This document shows positions 56,363-64,000 of a stretch of DNA of 64,000 nucleotides, one piece after another; positions within the stretch are counted from its first letter, which is position 1, and the number at the start of each line of letters is the position of its first letter. The notes beneath the pieces are model-generated. The model did no database searches, was not told the DNA's origin, and saw only the letters and a list, made by a program, of their open reading frames with translations. Made by a program: the position numbers and the translations under genes. The stretch comes from Ignavibacteriaceae bacterium (GTDB lineage: Bacteria; Bacteroidota; Ignavibacteria; Ignavibacteriales; Ignavibacteriaceae): positions 87,227 to 151,226 of the forward strand of contig JABWCL010000004.1 of NCBI GenBank assembly GCA_013360295.1. Direction: 5' to 3'.

Positions 56363-56692
56363 CTACAGTTTTATCGGATTACCATTAACATCGGTATAAT
56401 TACCTGTTATAATAATAATCAGGTCAATAAGCGTCCAGATACCGCAGCCACCTAAAGTCAGGAGTTGAGCTACTCCTATTCCGGTATGTCCTGTATAAAA
56501 TCGATGAATGCCTAAAACCCCAAGGAAAAAGCAAAGCAATAGTACGAGTATAGCTTTATTATCCTTCTCAGAAGTTCCTGAGATGGTCCCGCCATAACCG
56601 GGTTGCCGCACTCCGCACTTCGGGCAAATTTCAGCTTTTATATTAATTACTGAACCGCATTCAGCACAATATTTTTCATTTTCTTGTTTCAT
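56363..56692 (-). CDS. Zinc-ribbon TM2 domain protein
   Basis: The 109 residues start with a zinc ribbon ('YCAECGSVINIKAEICPKCG', four cysteines), then a TM2 domain with two hydrophobic segments ('AILVLLLCFFLGVLGIHRFY', 'GVAQLLTLGGCGIWTLIDLI'). It is abutted by the DUF2752 gene with no gap, so the two are probably translated together. The role is unknown. Confidence 0.93.
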   Translation of the reverse strand: MKQENEKYCAECGSVINIKAEICPKCGVRQPGYGGTISGTSEKDNKAILVLLLCFFLGVLGIHRFYTGHTGIGVAQLLTLGGCGIWTLIDLIIIITGNYTDVNGNPIKL

Positions 56693-56754
56693 ATATTTCC
56701 TTTAAACAACTACGCTCGAGATATATCTTCACCAAATTATCAATACTAACAATT

Positions 56755-58521
56755 TTAGTCGATAGGTTCCAAGTCTCCCCTCCACATCCACCCACTAGTT
56801 TCCTTGTCATTATATACGAATGATACGAAAACGAATTTTTCTAACTCCTTTAGAACGGTTACTGTCTGACTTTCGATAATATAGGCGCGGGTAATTGCGC
56901 TAAGGTTGGGCTTTTTATAAAAATACGCCTTCTCAACAATCGCGTACATACCATATGGCTCCACATCTACCCCCTCTTCTAGTATCCTCTTGGCTTCCGC
57001 TTTTAGTTCCACAATTTGTTTTTGATAATTTTCCTTCTTCCTTTGATATTCATCCACCAGTGAAGAATTATTTGCAACTTCGAATTGCCAGACAAGATCA
57101 TTTGTCAACGAATAAGCATCGTCATAATTCTTCTGCCCGATTTTTAAGTTCACCTGTTTTATAATTTTCTCTATACGTGATTTCTCTTCAACAATAGCTA
57201 ACTCATTTTTAATACTTGCTTGTTCCTCAAAGTGTAAATAAAGATAAATTGATCCGCCGACTATTATGAGTATCGCAAAAATAATTGCAGGAATTGCAAG
57301 CCCACTTTTCTTCTTAGGAGTCTGAACAAGTTCACTATTAGGCGCCTCAACATCATATGAGATACTGATCTCTTTTGTTTCTCCGCTTATTGGATTGCTT
57401 GCCGTTGTTGATTCATTAGACTCTGTCCTTCCTGAATCTATATACTTATCGTTGGAAATTAACCGTAGTTGTAGAGCAGGTGTTTGTGCCTTGAAAAGTA
57501 TTAATTTCTCATAAACAGTATATAATAGCATACCGACGAGGATCACTAACTGAACATAGTATCCAGTTTGAAACTGGAAGTTAACACTTGATGAGCTTTT
57601 TATTCCGCCAAACGTAGCACCGACAGAATAATCAGGTGCGCTGTATGTAATGGCAAAAAATATCAACTGAATCAATCCGATCGCTGGAAGGATTATTTTC
57701 AATATTGCGGGTTTGAGATGTTTTAATTCCACAACAATTGCTCCTATCAAAATAAATAGCACCGCTACACCTCCCCAAGTAGCTACTCCAAGTATGGACT
57801 CACTCTCAGTGCTCCCCTTATAACTGAAACCAAAACCCTGAGAGGAAACAGAAACACTTACATTAATCCATGGTAGAAATACAGAGATGATTCCAACAGA
57901 AGCGAGAACTAATAGAACTTTATCCACATTCTTGTAATTACTTAAATTAAACGAAGTCCATTTAATTTCTTTTGACATATCGTGTAATGCTGGAAGTGTG
58001 TCATTACTCTTTAATGCCGGAATAATAAATAACAATTCAAAGGCTAATCCTCCTCCGATGAAAATTAATCCCAAGACCATATAGAGTAGATCCGGTAATT
58101 TAGGAAGAATGATCAGCATCCCAAGATAGATACTCAATCCTCCCCCAACTCCCATTATTATTCCTTTAATCACTCGACGTGTCACAAAAACAACTACTAT
58201 TCCTAAAGCAGTAAATAAAAAAGCCCAAAAAGTACTAATATCTAATCCTATTTGGAATCCCATATAACCAAGAGAGCCGGTCACAAGCATCCAAGCAACC
58301 AGATACGTGAGAGGTTTAGAAAATAAGAAAACAATTATCGAAATAGATACAATTATTATAATCGGGGTAGTTGGGAAACTGTCACCGGAAAATTTTAATA
58401 TAAGAACTATCCCAGGTATTAAGATTGATAGCGCTAGAGCAGAAGCATAATACTTGATACCATAATAAAGAAATGCCGCCCCAGCAAGGATACTAATTAT
58501 CGCTAAAACGTAGATCATCAT
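56755..58521 (-). CDS. Multi-span membrane protein with C-terminal SH3-like domain
   Basis: I do not recognise this 588-residue protein as a whole. Roughly residues 1-170 form 5-6 membrane spans, and another three or four lie at 200-345. A polar linker follows (about 350-405), then a single span ('IPAIIFAILIIVGGSIYLYL') and a coiled, charged segment (about 440-515). The end looks like a bacterial SH3 domain ('KAYFYKKPNLSAI', 'SGWMWRGDLEPID'). Such architecture could link a cytoplasmic or envelope wall-binding domain to a membrane part. It lies about 60 bp from the zinc-ribbon TM2 gene. Confidence 0.7.
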   Translation of the reverse strand: MMIYVLAIISILAGAAFLYYGIKYYASALALSILIPGIVLILKFSGDSFPTTPIIIIVSISIIVFLFSKPLTYLVAWMLVTGSLGYMGFQIGLDISTFWAFLFTALGIVVVFVTRRVIKGIIMGVGGGLSIYLGMLIILPKLPDLLYMVLGLIFIGGGLAFELLFIIPALKSNDTLPALHDMSKEIKWTSFNLSNYKNVDKVLLVLASVGIISVFLPWINVSVSVSSQGFGFSYKGSTESESILGVATWGGVAVLFILIGAIVVELKHLKPAILKIILPAIGLIQLIFFAITYSAPDYSVGATFGGIKSSSSVNFQFQTGYYVQLVILVGMLLYTVYEKLILFKAQTPALQLRLISNDKYIDSGRTESNESTTASNPISGETKEISISYDVEAPNSELVQTPKKKSGLAIPAIIFAILIIVGGSIYLYLHFEEQASIKNELAIVEEKSRIEKIIKQVNLKIGQKNYDDAYSLTNDLVWQFEVANNSSLVDEYQRKKENYQKQIVELKAEAKRILEEGVDVEPYGMYAIVEKAYFYKKPNLSAITRAYIIESQTVTVLKELEKFVFVSFVYNDKETSGWMWRGDLEPID

Positions 58522-58570
58522 TAGAATCTTTCTTTAAGTTTATATAATTTCTTTAACCTCTTGCCTGCTT

Positions 58571-58861
58571 TCAGTCACAATTCTTGATAGCTTCAGTATA
58601 TGCTGATAGAAATTTTTTTGTATCCTCAAGGGATGTATATTTTCCTTTTAATTCCTGCATCAATTTCTCTGACTTTTCACTTAATTTCTTCGCCTCGTCT
58701 AGTGAGGAGATGTCTCCGGCGGCAGCTTTTTTCATGAGTGCCATAGCTTCGCAGTGGAGTTCGGCTGCTTTTTTTGCGTCGCTCTCAATCGAATCTCTGC
58801 AACCGGCAAATAGAAGCACAATTATCAATAATAAATGTGAAAGTATTCTTTTGACCTTCAT
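58571..58861 (-). CDS. Small lipoprotein
   Basis: This 96-residue protein has a signal ending in a lipobox ('LLIIVLLFAGC'), then a helical, lysine/glutamate-rich mature part ('AKKLSEKSEKLMQELKGKY'). It would be lipidated by Lgt and anchored in the envelope. No known family is recognised. It lies about 50 bp before the 588-residue membrane gene and may share its transcript. Confidence 0.75.
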   Translation of the reverse strand: MKVKRILSHLLLIIVLLFAGCRDSIESDAKKAAELHCEAMALMKKAAAGDISSLDEAKKLSEKSEKLMQELKGKYTSLEDTKKFLSAYTEAIKNCD

Positions 58862-58974
58862 ACTGTCTCCGAATAATATTCCTACTCATCTGGCTTTTCG
58901 ATTTCGCCCCGTTTTTTAGTGTGGTTTCTGGACTCCACATAAATCTCTCGAAATGAGTGGCTTTTGAAATCATT

Positions 58975-59361
58975 CTAGTTTTCTTTTTTTAGTGTAAGCG
59001 TCCTGCCGCCAAGTGAAGTATACAACGATTTCCCTGAAACATATCCGACCCTTACAAATCCTGATTCTTCATAAAGATCCTTCCCCTTCATTGTTCCGTT
59101 TGAGAATTCTATATCGCCGGAAAGGTTGACGGTTCCACTCCAACTATCTCCATAAATATTAATGCTTGCAGTCATTCCGCTGAAACTGTCCTCATATGTA
59201 TATACTCCCTCTATTGTATTTTCTTCGGGATAACCAGCTAATTTTTCATCAGAAGAAGATTTTTGAGTCTCATCAGCTTGTATTTTTCCGTCACATCCGT
59301 GCAGAAATAAGCTTATACTCAGGATCAGACTGACAACAAAGCCATGATTTTTCATAAACAT
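58975..59361 (-). CDS. Small lipoprotein with beta-rich domain
   Basis: The 128 residues begin with a signal and lipobox ('SLILSISLFLHGC'), then a beta-rich domain with 'TIEGVYTYEDSFSGMTASIN' and 'YTSLGGRTLTLKKEN', reminiscent of small META/lipocalin-like envelope proteins. A second in-frame ATG lies two codons on (59355). The function is unknown. Confidence 0.7.
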   Translation of the reverse strand: MFMKNHGFVVSLILSISLFLHGCDGKIQADETQKSSSDEKLAGYPEENTIEGVYTYEDSFSGMTASINIYGDSWSGTVNLSGDIEFSNGTMKGKDLYEESGFVRVGYVSGKSLYTSLGGRTLTLKKEN

Positions 59362-59621
59362 TTCTATTTTTTCAACAAAAATTGCAACTATCTTTTAGGG
59401 TTCTGTCAGCAAGTAAGTTTTAACATTAGGGATCAACTTAAATTTGCTGTTTATTGGCATCAAACTTATTTGATCAGGGTTAAAAAAACGGTTAAAAATC
59501 TGATTAAAGAGGAAATTTTCGGAGAAAAATCTTATTTTCTTTCCCTTGAGGGTGATTTAGGGTCAAAATTAGAAGCAGAATAAAAAAAATAGTTCTGAGC
59601 GAGGTGGGTTTATTTTCCCGA

Positions 59622-62270
59622 TTACTCCATTAATTCACCCCCTCCCCCATTCAGAAGCGTCTCCAGTTTCTTCTTGTATGGTTCGTTATATATTTTCTGA
59701 TATTCACGGCGGAATCGTTCGAACTCATTTATGGCAAATTGTGGTTTTTTTTCCTTATAATATCCGCGTATTTTAAGGACAAGCCCTTTTTCCGAACAGA
59801 GATCAAACAAGTAATACAATTCCCCAAGTTCAATGACTCCGTCATTTTCCGCTTTAAGAGTTTCTGCTGCTAAATGATCCAGAATCTCTAAAGCCTTATC
59901 ATTATATTTTTCACGGAAAGGATCAATCCAGTCATACCTCGATTTCCCAAGTAGCTGGCCTCTTTTCAGAATTGTTATAATTCTCTCCCTCTCTGATCCG
60001 GTTAGTCCCTCTTTTTTCATCTTCCGGTACAGATACAGAAATTCCTGGAGGTCGACTGTTGACTCGGGAGGTGTGGAAATTGACAATGCCCCTTCCTCTG
60101 CCGTTATTTTCGCTTCAGGGATGGATTCAAGTGATTTCCTTAATAAATTTAGCGTAACCCCTCTGTTATTTTTTAACTTGGATTCCTCAATATCAGGCCA
60201 GAGATATTCGTGCAGTTTCTGATAAGGGAGGCTTTCGTTTTTCCAGTACTTGTATATTATCAGTATCAGCAGCAACTCCCGTGCTTTACCGGTAATTTTG
60301 GGAGATATGTCAAGCCCATCACTGTTTTTTATGACAAAATCCCCGGAGAGGCAGATCCTGTGGAAAAGCTGATTACCCCTTTTTTCTTCGAGTACCGCAG
60401 GTATACCGGATTTAACCTGATTTAGAAATTCTGATGCTCCTTTTATTTTAAGAATACTTTTCCTGATTTTATTCAGGTATTTTTCACCTTTCCGGTAAAG
60501 AAGGAGTGAAAGAATAATACCGGATATTACCGGAAAGACAAGTAAATAGTAGTTGCCCGAATATTTTATCAGATACTTGTTCTTCTGAATTTCATATTCC
60601 TCACTTGTGTAGCCCGGCAGTAATAGTCTTTTCACTACCAGTCTTGTTCTCTCCCCCTCAAATACAGAGGGAAGGAGATAAACAACCTTTCTGTTTTTGG
60701 ATAATAAAGCTGTTGCATCATTGATTTTCTCATTTTCCCGGGCAATAACGGGAAAATCGCCTATTAGCTTTTTCGTGTTTTCTTTAATATTTAGTTCAAT
60801 CATCCGCAAATCGCTGTAATTCCAGCCTTCCGTTTCACCATTCAAGAGGTAAAAAGAATTATAATCGCTGCTCCAAAGCATTACTCCCTCACAAAAGGGA
60901 TCCTTATTGTTTTCTTTTACAGGAAGGTTCCAAAGCTTTTTACTGGTCAGGGTTGTCAAGTCAAGCAGATGAAGATCATATATTGTAAAAAATCCTTTTC
61001 GCTGATCGCCGTCCTGATTCCCTTCACCTGAACAAATCCAGACAGTGCCCGGTTTTGGCCCGGCACCTACTGCTTTAACGCGCCTCGGGTAGATAAAATC
61101 TCCTGAATAGTTTACTCCGCTCCACTTCTTTGCGGCGGGATTATATTTCCTTAACTCATTGTTTGTTTTATAATATCCGTATCCGCCGAAATTATAGACA
61201 TCACCGGTTAGGGCGTTATAAAAAAGTGCGGAATTGAAATATTTCCAGTCGCTTTCCGGAGTTTTTCCAGCAGTAGTCCAGGCACCTGATGTAAGATCAT
61301 AAGTTGACTCTTCTCCCGGGCAAATGAAAAATGATCGTATTTTTTTCTTTTCGTAATCAATCACCCCAATACTGATTGCCTCCGGTCGAGAATTTTTATA
61401 GGTGATGATTTTATATTCCCGCCTGCCGGGGATATACTCAAAGGCATAATTTTTATCCAGATATAAAAGTGACGCATTTACAGAATCAATTACCTTCATT
61501 GCAGAGTAGCGTACCGGTATGTCAATGATATCATAGGTTTGCCAGCCGAAGTGCTGAGGCGCCATCCATTCGCCGTTTAATTGTCTGCCGTGATTATCTC
61601 CGATATTATCGTGCACAAGGCTGCCTGTTACTTCATCGAGAGGATACCAGTGCCGCTTTTGTCCATCAATGTGGATCATAACATCGCGGAGAGCAATTGC
61701 AGGGCACTCGGGTTCTATCGAGGTGCCGAATTTAATTTTAAGATTGAGATCAGACGGTAGTTCGCATTTTGATTGATAGCTGTTTCCGTTAAAACCAATT
61801 AAAACATTATTAGAAGAATTGTTAATAGAGACTTTAACCTTTGACCAGTTGAGAAATTGAAGCTCACTTTTATTTACGGGAATCTTAAGAATGTTTTTGC
61901 TTTTATTCAGAATGACATCAAAGATGACATTATCTGAATTCGAATCACCGGTATACAATAGCTCGAGACGAAAACCGCTGGTTTCATCTTTAAGCACGGC
62001 AACATAACCATAATTCCTGTAATCCCGGAGGGTAAGGTCGAATTGGAGTTGAAAAACTTTTGCAAAAGTATAGTAACCATTTTCAGGCAGCATCATCGAA
62101 GTTCTTCTCCCCGGCTCAATTCTAATGAGTTCCTGGCCATCCCTTTCTGTTCCGGACACAGAATTGCCGCTGAAGCAGAGTCCATATCTCTTCAGGCTGT
62201 CCGTTTGGCAATTTGCATCAGCCGCAAGAACGGAAGAAAGAAGTATCGCTAAAAAAAGTAATCTCACCAC
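59622..62270 (-). CDS. Transmembrane kelch-type sensor fused to a SARP-like DNA-binding and BTAD domain
   Basis: The 882-residue protein has a signal peptide (residues 1-21, from GTG at 62270; a second GTG follows). A LamG-like/kelch-type extracytoplasmic part comes next ('LFYNALTGDVYNFGGYGYYK', 'RKYNPAAKKWSGVNYSG'). A single membrane span lies at about residues 575-597 ('YYLLVFPVISGIILSLLLYR'). A cytoplasmic winged-helix domain follows at about 650-735 ('LPYQKLHEYLWPDIEESKLK', 'VTLNLLRKSLESIPEAKI'), with a BTAD/TPR region to the end. It is thus a one-component membrane-bound regulator. Its targets and ligand are unknown. No obvious partner gene adjoins it. Confidence 0.82.
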   Translation of the reverse strand: MVRLLFLAILLSSVLAADANCQTDSLKRYGLCFSGNSVSGTERDGQELIRIEPGRRTSMMLPENGYYTFAKVFQLQFDLTLRDYRNYGYVAVLKDETSGFRLELLYTGDSNSDNVIFDVILNKSKNILKIPVNKSELQFLNWSKVKVSINNSSNNVLIGFNGNSYQSKCELPSDLNLKIKFGTSIEPECPAIALRDVMIHIDGQKRHWYPLDEVTGSLVHDNIGDNHGRQLNGEWMAPQHFGWQTYDIIDIPVRYSAMKVIDSVNASLLYLDKNYAFEYIPGRREYKIITYKNSRPEAISIGVIDYEKKKIRSFFICPGEESTYDLTSGAWTTAGKTPESDWKYFNSALFYNALTGDVYNFGGYGYYKTNNELRKYNPAAKKWSGVNYSGDFIYPRRVKAVGAGPKPGTVWICSGEGNQDGDQRKGFFTIYDLHLLDLTTLTSKKLWNLPVKENNKDPFCEGVMLWSSDYNSFYLLNGETEGWNYSDLRMIELNIKENTKKLIGDFPVIARENEKINDATALLSKNRKVVYLLPSVFEGERTRLVVKRLLLPGYTSEEYEIQKNKYLIKYSGNYYLLVFPVISGIILSLLLYRKGEKYLNKIRKSILKIKGASEFLNQVKSGIPAVLEEKRGNQLFHRICLSGDFVIKNSDGLDISPKITGKARELLLILIIYKYWKNESLPYQKLHEYLWPDIEESKLKNNRGVTLNLLRKSLESIPEAKITAEEGALSISTPPESTVDLQEFLYLYRKMKKEGLTGSERERIITILKRGQLLGKSRYDWIDPFREKYNDKALEILDHLAAETLKAENDGVIELGELYYLFDLCSEKGLVLKIRGYYKEKKPQFAINEFERFRREYQKIYNEPYKKKLETLLNGGGGELME

Positions 62271-62460
62271 TTTTTAAATATTATAAAAGCTCCCTCAAAA
62301 ATAGTAAAACAATTGAAGGGAAAGAAGTAATATATGAATTAGAAGAATTTTACAGACCTCGATAATTTGTTTTAGTTTCGATACTTCTTACCCATAAAAA
62401 GGTGAAGCTAATATCCCTACGTTTCCACGACAGGGAAATTTTAACCCCCTTCATATGTAA

Positions 62461-62763
62461 CTATACTCTGATAAACAAATCCAGTTTCCCTCCTAGCCCC
62501 AGTTCAACGATCTTTTGGAGAGTGGAAATCCGTACCTCTTTAATATTGTTCTCAATTTTAGAAATGTATCCTTTGTTAGTACCGCACTTTTTAGCGAGCT
62601 CTTGCTGTGTCAAACCCCTGCTTAGTCGTACCTGCTGCAGGAGAAACCCAATTTTGAAGGATTCATATCCTTTTCCAAATTTATCGCGTTTTGTAGTACC
62701 TTTAAGTCCGTATTCTTCATCTACGAACTGATCAAGAGTTTTAATTTTTTTCTTCGTTTTCAT
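62461..62763 (-). CDS. HigA-like XRE antitoxin
   Basis: The 100-residue protein has a helix-turn-helix of the XRE type ('SRGLTQQELAKKCGTNKGYI', 'SKIENNIKEVRISTLQKIVE'), preceded by an N-terminal region ('IKTLDQFVDEEYGLKGTTKR') typical of HigA-like antitoxins encoded after a RelE/HigB toxin. It overlaps the end of the toxin gene by 23 bp. It appears intact. Confidence 0.9.
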   Translation of the reverse strand: MKTKKKIKTLDQFVDEEYGLKGTTKRDKFGKGYESFKIGFLLQQVRLSRGLTQQELAKKCGTNKGYISKIENNIKEVRISTLQKIVELGLGGKLDLFIRV

Positions 62764-63096
62764 ATTCTTTATTTATTTTGAGTGCTTTTTCTATTTCAGA
62801 TTTTGGTGTTTTTTGAGTATTCTTTTGAAATCCATTCGCTAGTACGACAATTTTACCTTTGTCGAAAAAACAGAAGATCCGAAAAATATCGCTCCCCTGC
62901 TTTACTCTGATCTCGTAAAGCCCATCAGTTCCCTCAATATGTTTAATAAATTCCATTGGGATAATTTGCACGCTTTCTAAGAGTCTCAGTACCCAAAGAA
63001 TCTTATCATTTACTTTTTGCCTTTGATTTATAAAAAAAACTTTAAAGTAACTTTTATAAAAATGATGCTTCGTACTTTGGTTTCACTCATACTCAT
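62741..63096 (-). pseudogene. Frameshifted RelE/HigB-type toxin gene
   Basis: The open part (from GTG at 62971) covers only the C-terminal two thirds: 'FIKHIEGTDGLYEIRVKQGS', 'IFRIFCFFDKGKIVVLANGF', 'KNTQKTPKSEIEKAL'. Upstream in the same frame continue 'YKSYFKVFFINQRQKVNDK' and 'ILWVLRLLESVQIIP', matching the N-terminal half of RelE/HigB. The natural start, ATG at 63090 or 63096 ('MSETKVRSIIF'), is in the other frame. A one-base loss in the five-T run near 63059-63063 would explain this. Either the toxin is inactivated, or a sequencing/assembly error occurred at a homopolymer. Confidence 0.8.
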
Positions 63097-63425
63097 CAAA
63101 TACACAAAATGTTGTCCGATTGAACAACTTTAAAAATTTTCAAATAGCTAAACTCATTTAAAAAATGTAAAGGCCAGAACTTATTCACTCTGGAATATGT
63201 ACAGCGACCATATCATTAAATAACAGAAGGAGATACCCAGAGGATTTGAAATCGGAATCTAAAAGGAAGAATGTATTGATAAATAAATGGGAGTAAGAGC
63301 GGGCATTCAAATTTAATCCTTCCACCAATGCAATCGTACCGGTTTATCGGGATACCGGATCTTGTTCCGACTCCATTGGGATTTCCAGAAAGCGGAATGA
63401 AATTAACAACTAATGTAGTCATATT
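63097..63425. other. Intergenic region between the toxin-antitoxin remnant and the rRNA operon end
   Basis: I see no gene here. It contains a 25-bp near-copy (63296-63320) of the 5S terminator arm and 5S 3' end, and a small palindrome (ccggtttatcgggataccgg, 63340-63359). Confidence 0.55.
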
Positions 63426-63433
63426 TAAAAAGC

Positions 63434-63457
63434 GAAAGCCCGCGAGAGCGGGCTTTC
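63434..63457 (-). terminator. Terminator of the rRNA operon
   Basis: A perfect 10-bp stem gaaagcccgc/gcgggctttc (63434-63443 with 63448-63457) with a 4-base loop, followed on the minus strand by GCTTTTTAAAT, lies 9 bp beyond the 5S rRNA 3' end. Confidence 0.93.
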
Positions 63458-63465
63458 AAATTTAA

Positions 63466-63582
<117 letters not shown>

Positions 63583-63644
63583 AAATTAAAAATCGAGATT
63601 GAAGGCTGGAAAGCTAGAGTAAAATTTCGGAATAAAAATATAAG

Positions 63645-64000
<356 letters not shown>

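Noticed and set aside
59344..59583. 79-residue plus-strand frame overlapping the lipoprotein start
   Set aside because: It lies in an AT-rich gap, overlaps the divergent lipoprotein gene start, lacks a ribosome-binding site and matches no family I know.
63097..63425. A tRNA gene after the 5S rRNA
   Set aside because: No cloverleaf with a TPsiC-like arm could be drawn; only a small palindrome is present.

Overview
The window looks like a chromosomal segment of an Ignavibacteria-type member of the Bacteroidota/Chlorobiota group. The main evidence is two secreted proteins that end in the type IX secretion (Por) sorting domain with the 'NYPNPF' motif typical of that lineage. A GH9-NodB fusion and a carrier-independent glucose-6-phosphate isomerase also fit. 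Housekeeping genes (leuS, serS, glnA, lgt, rlmB) and the end of a ribosomal RNA operon are interspersed with accessory genes.

Left part (1-6.2 kb): a plus-strand operon, cut by the window start, encodes a homoaconitase-type Fe-S hydratase, an MmgE/PrpD dehydratase, a fused citrate lyase carrier/beta subunit and the citrate lyase alpha subunit. Together they could interconvert a tricarboxylic acid and cleave it to a keto acid plus acetate. From 6.2 to 15.8 kb come two T9SS-sorted exoproteins (one a subtilisin), an iron-sulfur (6-4)-type photolyase and a GH9 glycosidase fused to a deacetylase-like domain.

Middle part (16-37 kb): a PTS IIA-like regulator, an unknown protein, lgt, rlmB and an aminotransferase run on the plus strand. 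An lrp-like gene and glnA face them on the minus strand. A signalling cluster follows: PAS histidine kinase, NtrC-type regulator, STAS protein, and a double-receiver PP2C phosphatase. Then come a GH13 amylase, pgi, a NUDIX hydrolase, an ABC exporter, serS and leuS. Next to leuS is a decayed toxin-antitoxin locus: an intact DUF433 antitoxin gene and a DUF5615 toxin gene broken by two stops and a frameshift.

Right part (38-64 kb): small-enzyme genes, an outer-membrane barrel protein carrying one haem c site, a GlmU-like protein and an amidase-like lipoprotein come first. A complete set for Na+-coupled propionate/succinate metabolism follows: methylmalonyl-CoA mutase catalytic subunit, epimerase, and a four-subunit decarboxylase pump. 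A four-copy 33-bp tandem repeat opens an AT-richer accessory stretch. It holds a DUF4143 ATPase, a GNAT acetyltransferase, small membrane proteins and lipoproteins, a transmembrane kelch/SARP-like regulator, and a second damaged toxin-antitoxin pair (higBA-like, toxin frameshifted). The window ends in the 5S and the 3' part of the 23S rRNA on the minus strand.

All functional names come from reading motifs and family resemblance by eye. No searches were run.
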